The translations under genes and the position numbers were made by a program. Source: Oscillospiraceae bacterium (GTDB lineage Bacteria > Bacillota > Clostridia > Oscillospirales > Ruminococcaceae). Taken from it: 64,000 nt of DNA. The stretch lies in contig WRLK01000004.1 in assembly GCA_009777635.1 (NCBI GenBank), positions 23,109 to 87,108 of the forward strand, written 5' to 3'. The notes below the pieces were generated by a model. It was not told where the DNA came from, searched no databases, and saw nothing but the letters and a program-made list of their open reading frames with translations. How positions within the stretch are numbered: the first letter of the stretch is position 1; each line of letters starts with the position of its first letter. This document shows positions 18,484 through 29,243 of this stretch, one piece after another.

Positions 18484-20781
18484 ATGAACGAAACGGCTCC
18501 GAAACGTCCAAGCGGCGGAAGACTTGCGGGCGGCATGCTGTTATGGATGTTCGGGTTTATCGGGCGGTTTATCGCGACGTTCGTCATGATCGGCATCATC
18601 ACCGGATGCATTGTCGCGTCGGTATTAACGGTATACATCCTGCATTATATCGAAGCCGACGAGGAAATCAATCTGGATGATTATACGCTCGGATACACAT
18701 CCATCGTGTATTATTACGACTCCGACGGGAATCCCCAGGAGCTCCAGCGCATGTACAATCCCGACAGCAACCGTATTTGGGTAGATTACAACCAGATTAC
18801 GAAACACACAAAAGACGCGGTCGTGGCGATTGAAGACAAGCGGTTCTGGAGCCATGAGGGCGTTGACTGGCGGCGGACGTTCGGCGCGTTCGTAGATATG
18901 TTCATGCCGCTTGAGCACACCATCGCGGGCGGCGGATCGACCATTACGCAGCAGCTTATAAAAAACATAACAAACGACAAGGATGTGCGTATCGACCGGA
19001 AGGTACGCGAGATTTTCCGCGCTATGAACCTTTCAAAACGTTACACCCACGAGCAAATCCTTGAAGCTTACTTAAACGTCGTGCCCTTCGGCAACGGCAC
19101 AAACGGCATAGAAGCCGCGGCAAACAGCTATTTCGGGAAAAGCGCGATCGAGCTCTCCCTTGCAGAAAGCACCGCGATCGTCGGAATTACTCAGTACCCG
19201 ACGCGCTACAACCCGTTTATAAACCCCGATCAGAACAGGAGGCGCCAGCTTCATGTCCTCGACGAAATGCTCGCTCAGGAGCTGATTACACAGCGTGAAT
19301 ACGATCAGGCGCGAAGCGAAAGGCTTGACTTTAAAACTGTTGAAAACGCCCAGAGAAGCGACGAGGTCTGGAGCTTTTTCACAGACTTTGTCGTAAACGA
19401 GGTAATAGCGGATTTGCGCGAGAAATACAACGATCCGACAATCGGGGCCGCCACGAAGCGCTTTTATGAGGGCGGCTACCGCGTCTACACGACGGTAGAC
19501 ATGGAGATTCAAGACTGGCTTGACGAAATTTTCCAAAACACCGATTTGTTCCCGCCCGTTTTAAATGCGGAATATCCGCAATCCACAACCGTAATTACCG
19601 ACATAAACGGGCGCATTGTCGCAATGCAGGGCGGGATTGGCGCAAAAGAAAATTCTCGCGTATTCAACCGCGCCACCGACTCGAAGCGCCAGCCCGGCTC
19701 ATCCATAAAACCGATTGCAACGTATACCCTCGCGATCGAGGACAACCGCGTCACATGGTCAACCATGATTGAGGATTCCCCCATCAACATCGCGGACCCC
19801 GGTGCGCCGCCGCGTATGTGGCCCGTAAACTTTTACGGGCGGTATGACGGCAATATCACGATTGACAGGGCGCTTTATTTTTCCGTCAACACCGTTGCGG
19901 TAAAAGTCATGAACGTCGTCACGCCGGAAAGGGCGTTCGATTTCCTGAAAAACGACCTCGGTATGCACAGCCTGATCGAAAAAGAAGTGATCTCAAGCGG
20001 TCCAAACGCGGGAACGCACAGCGACGTCAGCATTGCCCCAATGGCGCTGGGCGCACTCACCTACGGCATAACCCCGCTTGAAATAGCGGGAGCCTACCAG
20101 ATTTTCGCAAACGGCGGCAACTTTACGAAGCCATATGCATACGACCGCGTGGAGGATTCAAGCGGCAGGATCATACTCGAGCCGGAAAAAACTCCGCGCC
20201 GTGTGATCTCCGAGGATACCTCCGTCGTGATGAACAAGCTGCTTCAGCGCGTAACGTCGGTCGGCACGGGTACCGATGCGGCTAGGAACATGTCCGGCAT
20301 CATGCCGACAGCCGGCAAAACCGGAACGACCGACAATGACGTCGACCAGTGGTTTGTAGGCGTAACGCCGTACTATGTGTGCCAGGTCTGGCTCGGATAC
20401 GACATCCCGATCGAAATGAAGATTAACATCAACACGGGCACGCGCCAGCCTGTAATAAACACAATCCGTTACGGCCCATACCCTCCGCCTATATTGTGGA
20501 ACACCATCATGAGGCCCATCAGCGAAAAACAGGAGTACAAGGAATTTTTAGATTCCGACAATGTGGTATCCATGACATACTGCGGCGTTTCCGGCAACCT
20601 TGCGACAGGCTCGTGCCCAAGCGCAGGCACGGGCTGGTACAAAAAAGACCGCATACCGCCCTCGTGCTCCGGCAGCCACGGCCCGCCCCCCGGCGCAGAT
20701 GACGGCGACGGCGAGAATGGAGGCGGCGGCAACGACGGACCACCGTCCGCTACACCGCGGCCCGCAACCTCGGAGGAATAG
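18484..20781 (+). CDS. Class A penicillin-binding protein (PBP1A-type transglycosylase/transpeptidase)
   Basis: 765 aa; EDKRFWSHEGVDWRRTFGA, GGSTITQQLIKN, RQPGSSIKPI, TAGKTGTT. Confidence 0.93.
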   Translation: MNETAPKRPSGGRLAGGMLLWMFGFIGRFIATFVMIGIITGCIVASVLTVYILHYIEADEEINLDDYTLGYTSIVYYYDSDGNPQELQRMYNPDSNRIWVDYNQITKHTKDAVVAIEDKRFWSHEGVDWRRTFGAFVDMFMPLEHTIAGGGSTITQQLIKNITNDKDVRIDRKVREIFRAMNLSKRYTHEQILEAYLNVVPFGNGTNGIEAAANSYFGKSAIELSLAESTAIVGITQYPTRYNPFINPDQNRRRQLHVLDEMLAQELITQREYDQARSERLDFKTVENAQRSDEVWSFFTDFVVNEVIADLREKYNDPTIGAATKRFYEGGYRVYTTVDMEIQDWLDEIFQNTDLFPPVLNAEYPQSTTVITDINGRIVAMQGGIGAKENSRVFNRATDSKRQPGSSIKPIATYTLAIEDNRVTWSTMIEDSPINIADPGAPPRMWPVNFYGRYDGNITIDRALYFSVNTVAVKVMNVVTPERAFDFLKNDLGMHSLIEKEVISSGPNAGTHSDVSIAPMALGALTYGITPLEIAGAYQIFANGGNFTKPYAYDRVEDSSGRIILEPEKTPRRVISEDTSVVMNKLLQRVTSVGTGTDAARNMSGIMPTAGKTGTTDNDVDQWFVGVTPYYVCQVWLGYDIPIEMKININTGTRQPVINTIRYGPYPPPILWNTIMRPISEKQEYKEFLDSDNVVSMTYCGVSGNLATGSCPSAGTGWYKKDRIPPSCSGSHGPPPGADDGDGENGGGGNDGPPSATPRPATSEE

Positions 20782-20871
20782 TCAGGCTGAGCCTTAACTC
20801 GCGACGCGCTCCAAGCTTTTTAGCGTTCACCCTTGCAGAAATTCCCGCGAATGGGTTTTTCAAAGACTAAC

Positions 20872-20900
20872 AGCGCCCGGCCTGATGCCGGGCGCTGCTT
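20872..20900. terminator. Stem-loop terminator between convergent genes
   Basis: AGCGCCCGGC CTGAT GCCGGGCGCT GCTTTC. Confidence 0.65.
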
Positions 20901-20913
20901 TCATATCAGCTTA

Positions 20914-21279
20914 TCAACGAAAAGTATACCCGCAGCTCGCGAGCAAATCAATGCCTTTCCAATAGTCATATGATTTTATGAAGACATAATCCGTGTTATA
21001 TGTAGATACTACAAATATGCTGATATCTGCATCCGATAAAATTTCTGCAATCTTAGCGATCACGCCGACGGCTCCAAACTCTAGCATACCCGCTATTTTA
21101 AATGCATTCCATCCGGCTTCTATAGCGATTGCATTTTCCGGCACAAAACCCGACTCGCACACCAGCGAAATTTCCTCATCAGTTTTTGACAGGAACACAA
21201 ATTCCTTGCTAAAATCCACGCTGTTTATATTTTGGATTTTGCATACGGTAAAATCCATATCCAGCTTTTTAAGCTCCAT
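20914..21279 (-). CDS. ACT domain-containing protein
   Basis: MELKKLDMDFTVCKIQNIN...GFVPENAIAIEAGWNAFKIAGMLEFGAVGVIAKIAEILSDADISIFVVSTYNTDYVFIKS; start at 21279. The longer track ORF (to 21711) is the wrong frame through rpoD. Confidence 0.8.
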   Translation of the reverse strand: MELKKLDMDFTVCKIQNINSVDFSKEFVFLSKTDEEISLVCESGFVPENAIAIEAGWNAFKIAGMLEFGAVGVIAKIAEILSDADISIFVVSTYNTDYVFIKSYDYWKGIDLLASCGYTFR

Positions 21280-21298
21280 CGCGCACCGTCCCGTCGTA

Positions 21299-22387
21299 TT
21301 ATTCAAGGAAATCCTTGAGCTTTTTCGAGCGGCTCGGATGCCGCAGCTTGCGAAGCGCCTTTGCCTCGATCTGGCGGATGCGTTCGCGTGTGACCGAAAA
21401 CTCCTTGCCGACTTCTTCGAGCGTGCGGCTGCGGCCGTCCTCCAACCCGAAGCGCAGGCGGAGCACCTTCTCCTCGCGGTCTGTAAGCGTTGCCAAAACG
21501 TCGCCGAGCTGTTCGCGCAAAAGCGTGTGCGACGCGGCCTCCGCCGGAGCGGGGGCGTCGTCGTCCGGAATAAAATCGCCAAGATGGCTGTCTTCCTCTT
21601 CGCCAATCGGCGTCTCAAGTGAAACCGGTTCCTGCGAAATGCGCATGATCTCGCGCACTTTTTCAACCGGCATATCGATTTCAATACTGATTTCCTCGGC
21701 GGTCGGCTCATGCCCGTTCTTGTGGAGAAGCTGGCTTGAAATCTTTTTCACCTTGTTTATCGTCTCAACCATGTGCACCGGTATGCGGATCGTCCTTGCC
21801 TGATCGGCAATCGCCCGCGTGATGGCCTGCCGAATCCACCATGTAGCGTAGGTTGAAAATTTAAAGCCTTTTGTGTGGTCGAATTTTTCAACAGCCTTAA
21901 TCAAGCCGAGGTTCCCCTCCTGGATTAAATCCAGGAACTGCATACCTCTGCCGACATACCGCTTCGCTATGCTCACGACAAGCCGCAGATTTGCCTCCGA
22001 CAGCCGTTTGCGCGCGTAAACGTCTCCCTCGTCCATACGGGTTGCAAGCTCAATCTCCTCCTCCGGGGAGAGAAGCGGGACCCGCCCGATTTCTTTTAGG
22101 TACACCTTTACGGGATCGTCGATGCTGATACCCTCGGCGGACAGCGCGACCTCCAAATCCTCGTTCGAGGACATAGGCGTTACAAGGTCGGCGTTTGTGC
22201 CCGCAAGATTTTCGATTACGTCGATGTGCAAAGCCTCAAGGGTATCATAGAGCTTGTCAATCTGCTCCATGTCAAATTCGAGCTCTTCTAAAACATCGTT
22301 GATTTCCTTTGTCGTAAGCTTGCCCTTTAGCTTGCCGTGTTCGACAAGCTCGTTAATGAGCCGTTGTTTCTTTTCTTGTATAGACAA
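21299..22387 (-). CDS. rpoD: RNA polymerase primary sigma factor RpoD/SigA
   Basis: [57 protein letters not shown]; likely TTG start at 22387 with AGGAG RBS (track ORF starts at 22465). Confidence 0.96.
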   Translation of the reverse strand: MSIQEKKQRLINELVEHGKLKGKLTTKEINDVLEELEFDMEQIDKLYDTLEALHIDVIENLAGTNADLVTPMSSNEDLEVALSAEGISIDDPVKVYLKEIGRVPLLSPEEEIELATRMDEGDVYARKRLSEANLRLVVSIAKRYVGRGMQFLDLIQEGNLGLIKAVEKFDHTKGFKFSTYATWWIRQAITRAIADQARTIRIPVHMVETINKVKKISSQLLHKNGHEPTAEEISIEIDMPVEKVREIMRISQEPVSLETPIGEEEDSHLGDFIPDDDAPAPAEAASHTLLREQLGDVLATLTDREEKVLRLRFGLEDGRSRTLEEVGKEFSVTRERIRQIEAKALRKLRHPSRSKKLKDFLE

Positions 22388-22424
22388 ATTTTTACTCCTC
22401 CTAAAACAGACGTCCGCTATGTAT

Positions 22425-24179
22425 TTATTTTTGCTGTTTTTTGTTATCCAAAAGGTATTTCGCAAGCTCCTCGGTTGTCATATTTTTTAATTCCTCCTGG
22501 GATTTTTTATCCCTTTGCCGCTTCACCGCCTGTGCGAATTCCTCCGCCTGCTTAGGCTCAAAGTGTAAATCGCGGTTTTTCGCGAGCAAGCCCGTGAGCT
22601 TCGCAACCTGCCCGTTTGTGAGCGCCTGCGATAAATAGATTATCTCAAAAGGCTGTCCAAACCTCATTTTTTCCGATATCGCCGTATATATCCCACGGTT
22701 GTCTTCATCGACAAAGTCATCGGGCGAAATTATTTTTCCGACCCTGTCGAATGTATCAGGATTTTTCATCAGCATAACGAGCAGCCGGTCCTCGGCAACA
22801 AGCCCCTCAAGCTGTTTGTCCCGCGGTTTTACACGGCTTCCAGCATTATCCTGTGCATAGACATGCAAATTATGTGCTCCTTTTTTGCGCAAACCGGCAT
22901 TTTTCTTTTTTCTAAGCGCTTCTACCGTCGAAATGATGCTTTTTTTGTCAATATCGAGCTCCCGCGCTGTTCCTGTGATGTAAACCCCGCGCTCGATTTC
23001 GTTTTCGACGCCTGCAATAAGCTTGCAGAAATCGTTTAAAAACGCGACCGCGCCCTCGGATACCGTGATATCATGGATTTTCTTAAGCTTCGTGATTTCA
23101 AAGTCCATCGCGCTTTTCCCGGATTGCAGCAGCATCTCAAAGCGCTCGCGCCCGAATTTTTGTATAAACTCGTCGGGGTCCTTTGCGTCTTTCATCTCAA
23201 GCACGCCAACCGCGACGTCAAGCTTCGAGAACAGGTTGATTGCCCGTTTTGTCGCCGCCTGTCCCGCGCCGTCGCTGTCATACGCGATCACGACGCGCTT
23301 TGCGTACTGGCTTACAAGTCGCGACTGCTCCTCCGTCAGGGAGGTGCCGAGCGTTGCGACGGCGTTTGTAAACCCCGCCTGATGCATCGAAATCACGTCC
23401 ATATACCCTTCCCCAAGGATTAAAAGGCCAGTCTTCGTGGATTTCGCAAAACTCAGCGCGAACAGGTTCCTGCTTTTTTTAAACACGGGTGTATCCGGCG
23501 AGTTTAAATACTTCGGCCCTTTTTCGCCCATGCTTCTCCCGCCGAAGCCAATCACGTTGCCGCGCAGATCGATTATGGGGAACATAACGCGCCCACGAAA
23601 CTGATCGTAATAACCGCCGCCTTTGCCTTTCCTGACGACGCACGCCGCCTCCATCTCAAAGGGGCTGTAGCCTTTTTCGCGAAGGTGCAAGAACAGCGAA
23701 TCCCACGAATCAGGAGAGAACCCAAGCCCAAACGTGCGAATCGTCTTCATTTTAAGCCCGCGCCCCATAAGGTACGAAAACGCGTCTTTTCCGGCGCCGG
23801 AGTTTAAGCATGCATGGTAAAACCGCGCGGTTTCGCGGTTCAGCTCCAGAATACGCATTTTAAGGCGCGCCGCCTTATCGTTCTTTGCGTCCTCGGGCAT
23901 TTTAAGCCCCGCCTTGCCCGCTAAAAATTTTAGCGCCTCTATGTAATCTAAGTTTTCAATGTTGCGTATAAATGTAATGACATCGCCGCCGTTGCCGCAG
24001 CCGAAGCAGTAGTAGCTCTGGCTGTCGGGATATACCGTGAACGACGCCGTTTTCTCGGAATGAAACGGGCACAGCCCGGAAAGATGGCGGCCCTTACGCT
24101 TCAAGCTCACATAGGACGAGATGATTTGCTCAATATCCGCCGCGTATTTTAATTCTTCGATAAAGCTGTCGGGAATCAA
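22425..24179 (-). CDS. dnaG: DNA primase
   Basis: 584 aa; [34 protein letters not shown] zinc finger; likely TTG start. Confidence 0.96.
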   Translation of the reverse strand: MIPDSFIEELKYAADIEQIISSYVSLKRKGRHLSGLCPFHSEKTASFTVYPDSQSYYCFGCGNGGDVITFIRNIENLDYIEALKFLAGKAGLKMPEDAKNDKAARLKMRILELNRETARFYHACLNSGAGKDAFSYLMGRGLKMKTIRTFGLGFSPDSWDSLFLHLREKGYSPFEMEAACVVRKGKGGGYYDQFRGRVMFPIIDLRGNVIGFGGRSMGEKGPKYLNSPDTPVFKKSRNLFALSFAKSTKTGLLILGEGYMDVISMHQAGFTNAVATLGTSLTEEQSRLVSQYAKRVVIAYDSDGAGQAATKRAINLFSKLDVAVGVLEMKDAKDPDEFIQKFGRERFEMLLQSGKSAMDFEITKLKKIHDITVSEGAVAFLNDFCKLIAGVENEIERGVYITGTARELDIDKKSIISTVEALRKKKNAGLRKKGAHNLHVYAQDNAGSRVKPRDKQLEGLVAEDRLLVMLMKNPDTFDRVGKIISPDDFVDEDNRGIYTAISEKMRFGQPFEIIYLSQALTNGQVAKLTGLLAKNRDLHFEPKQAEEFAQAVKRQRDKKSQEELKNMTTEELAKYLLDNKKQQK

Positions 24180-24192
24180 GCAAACCCTCCGT

Positions 24193-25191
24193 TCAATATA
24201 TATTCCACGCTTGCGGCAGGAATATTTTTTCGTAAAGCGAAACGCAGTACCGGTCGCTCATGCCGGATATATAGTCGCAGGCGGCCCTGTGGACGTCGGT
24301 CTTCTCAAGTATCTCGCAGTATTCCGCGGGCAGCTTGTCCGGGTTTTTGGTGAAGTAATTATAAAGCTGCTCCACGACGCCCTTAGCCCTGCCCTCCTCG
24401 CGTTTTGCGACGGGGTTCGTGTACACCTCTGCGAACATGAAGGCTTTAAGCTTATCAAAAAGATTCTGGTGATGCCTGTCCATTTTTACGTTATCTTGAG
24501 AGTTTTCAACAAGCGACGTTATAAACGCCGAAATCCGCTCGGATTTTGTACGTCCTAACTCATGCCGTATCTCAAACGGCAGGTCGTCGTCGCATAACAC
24601 GCCGGCCCTTATCGCGTCCTCGATGTCATGGTTCATATACGCAATCTTATCGGCGTAGCGCACGGCGCGGCCCTCAAAGGTCGCGGCCTCTTCCCCGCTT
24701 GAATGGCATAGGATTCCGTTTTTGACCTCCCATGTGAGGTTAAGGCCACGCCCGTTGTTTTCGAGGGTTTCCACAACGCGCACACTCTGTACGCTGTGGC
24801 GGTACCCGTGCGGACAGATTTTGTCGAGCACTTCCTCGCCCGCGTGCCCGAACGGCGTGTGCCCAAGGTCATGCCCGAGCGCAATGGCTTCGGTCAAATC
24901 CTCGTTGAGCATAAGCGCGCGCGCGATTGTCCTTGCAATCTGGCACACCTCAAGGGTATGCGTAAGCCTTGTGCGGTAATGGTCGCCCTCCGGCGATAAA
25001 AACACCTGCGTTTTGTTCATGAGCCTTCTAAAGCTTTTCGAGTGCGTAATCCTGTCGCGGTCGCGCTGGTACTCCGTGCGGATATCACACGGCGGAACAA
25101 AACGCTCCCGGCCTTTTGTTTCGGCCGAAAGCGCGGCGTTAGGGCTTAAATATTGCTTTTCCATCTGCTGTGTTCTTTCGCGGATTCGCAT
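24193..25191 (-). CDS. dgt: Deoxyguanosinetriphosphate triphosphohydrolase-like HD protein
   Basis: DRDRITHSKSFRRLMNKTQVF, RTRLTHTLEVCQIARTIARAL, LGHDLGHTPFGHAGE. Confidence 0.93.
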   Translation of the reverse strand: MRIRERTQQMEKQYLSPNAALSAETKGRERFVPPCDIRTEYQRDRDRITHSKSFRRLMNKTQVFLSPEGDHYRTRLTHTLEVCQIARTIARALMLNEDLTEAIALGHDLGHTPFGHAGEEVLDKICPHGYRHSVQSVRVVETLENNGRGLNLTWEVKNGILCHSSGEEAATFEGRAVRYADKIAYMNHDIEDAIRAGVLCDDDLPFEIRHELGRTKSERISAFITSLVENSQDNVKMDRHHQNLFDKLKAFMFAEVYTNPVAKREEGRAKGVVEQLYNYFTKNPDKLPAEYCEILEKTDVHRAACDYISGMSDRYCVSLYEKIFLPQAWNIY

Positions 25192-25275
25192 CGGCACACT
25201 CCCCGGGTATATGTTCTAATATATTATACTCCTTAAAAAACAAAATTCCTGCTTTAAAAACTATAAATTTCCTGT

Positions 25276-25305
25276 CAAAAATCTGCGGCGCGCTTTTCGC
25301 GCGCC
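25276..25305 (-). terminator. Terminator after abrB-like gene
   Basis: Minus strand CGGCGCGCGAAAAGCGCGCCGCAGATTTTT. Confidence 0.65.
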
Positions 25306-25313
25306 GGGCATTG

Positions 25314-25589
25314 CTATTTTGCGATATCGCTAATACAGCTTTTACAGATATTTTTGCCCTTAAACTCTGAATTACCTTCATCGCTGCCGCAAAAAATGCA
25401 GCTTGGCTCATGCTTCATAAGTATGATTTGATTTTCTTTTACGAAAATCTCCATAGGAGCGCGTTCGTCGATATTCAAAGTAAGCCTAAGCTCCTTGGGA
25501 ATCACAATCCGTCCTAACTCGTCAATTTTCCTTACAATCCCCGTAGATTTCACCTTTTTATATTCCCCTTTCAATTCAGAAACTGTCAA
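25314..25589 (-). CDS. AbrB/SpoVT family transition-state regulator with C-terminal CxxC pairs
   Basis: KSTGIVRKIDELGRIVIPKELRLTLNIDERAPMEIFVKENQIILMKHEPSCIFCGS...CKSC. Confidence 0.9.
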   Translation of the reverse strand: MTVSELKGEYKKVKSTGIVRKIDELGRIVIPKELRLTLNIDERAPMEIFVKENQIILMKHEPSCIFCGSDEGNSEFKGKNICKSCISDIAK

Positions 25590-25607
25590 ATAATGGTTAT
25601 TTTAGAC

Positions 25608-25636
25608 ATTATAGCTCATATTTCGTAAGATGTCAA
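25608..25636 (-). promoter_or_regulatory. SigA-type promoter of abrB-like gene
   Basis: TTGACA - 17 nt - TATAAT on the minus strand. Confidence 0.75.
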
Positions 25637-25654
25637 TCGAATATGTCTTAAAAG

Positions 25655-25683
25655 TTGAATAACTTATAAAAAGGGTATATACT
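25655..25683 (+). promoter_or_regulatory. SigA-type promoter of murD
   Basis: TTGAAT - 17 nt - TATACT. Confidence 0.6.
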
Positions 25684-25721
25684 ATAATTTGGAACGTAAC
25701 TTTTACATGGGAGGGCTTTTG

Positions 25722-27113
25722 TTGCAATCGGCCGCTTTACAATTTTTTAACGGCATGCGCGGCAAAAAGATCGCGCTGATGGGCATTGGCGTCACAAACA
25801 CGGACCTCATAAAGCTGCTTCATGAAAAGGGCGCCATAGTCACGGCCTGTGACCGCCGCGGGCGCGAGGAGCTGCTTCCGGCCATACTGGAGCTTGAAAC
25901 CCTCGGTATTTCGTTAAAGCTTGGCGAAGCTTATTTTGACGACCTTGACGCCGATATTATTTTCAGAACCCCCGGTATGAATTTTAATTTGCCGAAGCTT
26001 TTAGCGTTTAAATCGAAAGGCGGCGTCGTGACAAGCGAGATGGAGGTCTTTTTCGACGTTTGCCCATGCCCGGTTATCGCGGTGACAGGCAGCGACGGCA
26101 AGACCACTACCACGACGCTGATTGCGAAAATCCTAGAGGAAGAGGGCAAAACCGTACATCTCGGAGGCAACATCGGAAAGGCGCTTCTGCCCCGCGTTTT
26201 CGAAATGAGAGAGACCGACGTCGCTGTGGTGGAGCTTTCGAGCTTCCAGCTTATTTCAATGCGCAGCTCCCCGAAAACTGCGGTCGTCACGAATATTACG
26301 CCAAACCATCTTGACGTCCACCGCGACATGCTTGAATACATTCACGCGAAAAAAAATATTTTCATACACCAAAATGCGTTTTCACGCACTGTTTTAGGTT
26401 TTGACAACGACATTACGGTAAGCTTCGCCCCCGAGGTACGCGGCGAATGCATGATGTTTTCGCTAGAGCGTGAGATGGAACACGGCGCATGGCTCGACCC
26501 CTCCGGCTCCATCTTATTCGGCAACCGCGGCGAATCCACATTTATTATGAACGCGTCGGACATCCGGCTGCCCGGCAGGCATAATATTTCAAACTACTTA
26601 GCCGCAATCTGCGCGGTATGGGGGCAGGCCGACGCGAAAACCATCCGCAAGGTGGCTAAGGAATTCTCGGGCGTCCCCCACAGGATTGAATTTATCCGCG
26701 AGCTTGACGGCGTAAAATGGTACAACGACAGCATTGCGACAACGCCAACCCGCGCCGTCGCGGGGATTCGTTCATTTGGACGAAGGATTATCCTGATTGC
26801 GGGGGGATACGATAAAAAAATCCCGTATGAGCCGCTAGCCCCGGACATCATAAGACATGTAAAGCTTCTTATCTTGACGGGAGAGACGGGACCTAAAATC
26901 GAGGCCGCGGTTCTCTCGCACCCCGATTATAACGGAATCACACCCGGGATCGTAAATGCCGGGGATCTTGAAAGCGCCGTTAAAATCGCGCGGAAAGCCG
27001 CCTGTGAAGATGACGTCGTGTCGCTTTCGCCTGCCAGCGCAAGCTTTGATAAGTACAAAAACTTTGAAGCGCGCGGCCACCATTTTAAAGAGCTTGTAAA
27101 CGCGCTGGACTAA
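25722..27113 (+). CDS. murD: UDP-N-acetylmuramoylalanine--D-glutamate ligase
   Basis: VIAVTGSDGKTTTTTLIAKIL, WYNDSIATTPTRAVAGIRSF, LIAGGYDKKIPYEPL; likely TTG start after GGGAGGG (alternative starts at 25689/25707). Confidence 0.94.
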   Translation: MQSAALQFFNGMRGKKIALMGIGVTNTDLIKLLHEKGAIVTACDRRGREELLPAILELETLGISLKLGEAYFDDLDADIIFRTPGMNFNLPKLLAFKSKGGVVTSEMEVFFDVCPCPVIAVTGSDGKTTTTTLIAKILEEEGKTVHLGGNIGKALLPRVFEMRETDVAVVELSSFQLISMRSSPKTAVVTNITPNHLDVHRDMLEYIHAKKNIFIHQNAFSRTVLGFDNDITVSFAPEVRGECMMFSLEREMEHGAWLDPSGSILFGNRGESTFIMNASDIRLPGRHNISNYLAAICAVWGQADAKTIRKVAKEFSGVPHRIEFIRELDGVKWYNDSIATTPTRAVAGIRSFGRRIILIAGGYDKKIPYEPLAPDIIRHVKLLILTGETGPKIEAAVLSHPDYNGITPGIVNAGDLESAVKIARKAACEDDVVSLSPASASFDKYKNFEARGHHFKELVNALD

Positions 27114-27147
27114 AAAATATGACTTGCAAAAGAAAAGTAGGTACCAT

Positions 27148-28188
27148 ATGAACACAAAAGAATTGCTGCTTAAATTTTCCGCGTTGACCGGAGTTTCCGG
27201 CGCGGATACCGAGGCCGTAAAATACGCGCGCGAAATGCTGTCCAGGCTTGGCAAGGTACAGGTCTCTCCGCTTGGCAGCGTGATTTGCGCTATCCGTGAG
27301 CCGCCTTTAGGCAAACCGCATATCATGCTTGACGCGCACATAGACGAAACCGGTATGGTTGTCACGTTTATCGAGGACAGTGGGTTTCTCCGCGTCGGCG
27401 CATACGGCGGCGTCGACAGGCGCGTGCTTTTGTCGTCGCCCGTCATAGCGCATACGGCAAACGGCCCGGTAAACGGCGTTGTATGCTCAATCCCGCCGCA
27501 TTTGAGCAAAGAAAACGATAAAAACAAAACAATTGACGAAATCTATATCGACATCGGCGCAAGTTCCAAGAAAGAAGCGGAAAAGCTTGTAAAGCCCGGC
27601 GACTACGTCACGCTGAAGTCAAACCCGGCGGAGCTTTTAAACGGAATCGTAAGCGGTAAAGCGCTAGACGACCGGGCGGGATGCGTTGTAATCCTGAAAA
27701 CGCTTGCATTGCTCGGCGAAGATTTACCGGACTGCGGGCTTACAGCCGTTTTCTCGTCGATGGAGGAAGTCGGCGGCGGGGGCGCAAAAACCGCCGCGTA
27801 TGACGTAAACCCAACCCATGCCGCAGTAGTCGACATGAGCTTTGCTTACACGCCGGACTCCGAGCGAAAGGATTGCGGCGAGCTTAAAAAAGGCCCGATG
27901 ATCGGGTTTTCACCGGTTTTAGACAACGGCATGTCAAATATGCTGTGCCGTCTCGCCGAAAAAAACGGCATACCGTTCCAAGCGGAGGTCATGGGCGGTA
28001 AAACCGGCACAAACGCCGATTGGATCGCAACCTCGCGGGCCGGCGTCAAGACTGCGCTGTTGTCCGTCCCGCTAAAATATATGCACACGCCGGTTGAGTC
28101 GGTCGCCATAGACGACGTTGAGAATACGGCAAAGCTTTTAGCCGCGTTCGTTAAAGAGCTTGCGCAGGAGGTCCCCTGTAATGAGTGA
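27148..28188 (+). CDS. M42 family metallopeptidase
   Basis: MLDAHIDETGMVV, GKALDDRAGCVVIL, FSSMEEVGGGGA. Confidence 0.9.
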   Translation: MNTKELLLKFSALTGVSGADTEAVKYAREMLSRLGKVQVSPLGSVICAIREPPLGKPHIMLDAHIDETGMVVTFIEDSGFLRVGAYGGVDRRVLLSSPVIAHTANGPVNGVVCSIPPHLSKENDKNKTIDEIYIDIGASSKKEAEKLVKPGDYVTLKSNPAELLNGIVSGKALDDRAGCVVILKTLALLGEDLPDCGLTAVFSSMEEVGGGGAKTAAYDVNPTHAAVVDMSFAYTPDSERKDCGELKKGPMIGFSPVLDNGMSNMLCRLAEKNGIPFQAEVMGGKTGTNADWIATSRAGVKTALLSVPLKYMHTPVESVAIDDVENTAKLLAAFVKELAQEVPCNE

Positions 28189-29212
28189 CGCGTTAAAAAT
28201 CTTAGAAAAACTATCCATGATTCCCGGGGCGTCGGGGGACGAAGTCCGCGTGCGCGATGAAATCATATTGCAGATAGGTGATTCCTGCAAGCTTACCGTT
28301 GATGCACTCGGCAACCTTATTTGCGATTACAAAGGCAAAAAACGCGCCAAGAACAAGGTTATGTTCTGCGCCCATATGGATGAAGTCGGGTTTATCGTCA
28401 CCGGCGTTGAAGACAGCGGACTGCTGCGTTTTGTAAGCGTCGGCGGGATAGACGACCGCGTCGTACCCGGAAAATCCGTCATCATCGGGGAGCGCCGCGT
28501 ATACGGCGTTATCGGCGCGAAAGCGACCCATCACTTAAAAGAAAAGGAAAAGACCGAGCCTGTTCCTTTGGACAAGCTTTATATCGACATCGGCGCAAAG
28601 GATAAAGACGACGCGCTCAACTTTGTAAAGCCGGGCGACTGTGCCGTGTTTTACGCTGAGTTTACCGAACTTTATAAAAACAAGATTATGGGGCGCGCGT
28701 TTGACGACCGAGCCGGATGCGCGCTGCTTATTTCGATGATACAAAAAAAGCCGGAATACGACTGCGTTTTCGTTTTCACCACACAGGAGGAGACCGGCTG
28801 CTCCGGCGCGATGGCAGCGGGCTACTTTGTAAACCCCGACGTCTCCGTTGTAGTTGAAGCGACTACAGCCAGCGACATCGCGGGTGTTGATGCGGGCATG
28901 ACCGTGTGTAAGCTTGGCGAAGGCGCCGCCGTTTCGTTTATGGACAAGGGCGCCGTCTACGACGCGGAGCTTTACCGTCTTGCGCTAAAAGTCGCGGAGG
29001 AAAACAAAATCCCGTGCCAAACGAAATCCGGCGTATTCGGCGGAAATGACGCGCGCTCTCTTCAGACGGCGCGTGACGGCACGCGGATACTGGCCCTAAG
29101 CTTGCCGTGCCGGTATCTTCACACGGGCAATTGCGTCCTTGACAAATCCGACGTCAAAAACACGGAAAAACTGCTTGACAAGCTCTTGTTAGAATTGTGC
29201 GGCAATCTGTAA
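28181..29212 (+). CDS. M42 family metallopeptidase (second paralogue)
   Basis: MFCAHMDEVGFIVTG, GRAFDDRAGCALLISM, FTTQEETGCSGA; overlaps upstream gene by 8 nt. Confidence 0.9.
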   Translation: MSDALKILEKLSMIPGASGDEVRVRDEIILQIGDSCKLTVDALGNLICDYKGKKRAKNKVMFCAHMDEVGFIVTGVEDSGLLRFVSVGGIDDRVVPGKSVIIGERRVYGVIGAKATHHLKEKEKTEPVPLDKLYIDIGAKDKDDALNFVKPGDCAVFYAEFTELYKNKIMGRAFDDRAGCALLISMIQKKPEYDCVFVFTTQEETGCSGAMAAGYFVNPDVSVVVEATTASDIAGVDAGMTVCKLGEGAAVSFMDKGAVYDAELYRLALKVAEENKIPCQTKSGVFGGNDARSLQTARDGTRILALSLPCRYLHTGNCVLDKSDVKNTEKLLDKLLLELCGNL

Positions 29213-29243
29213 GGCGATTTAACTTTACGCTTTGAGGTATAAA

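Noticed and set aside
20914-21711. 265-aa track ORF
   Set aside because: Its N-terminal part is an Arg-rich alternative frame of rpoD; only the last ~121 aa (ACT protein from 21279) is real.
26835-27527. 230-aa minus-strand ORF
   Set aside because: Antisense to murD and the first M42 peptidase gene; shadow ORF.
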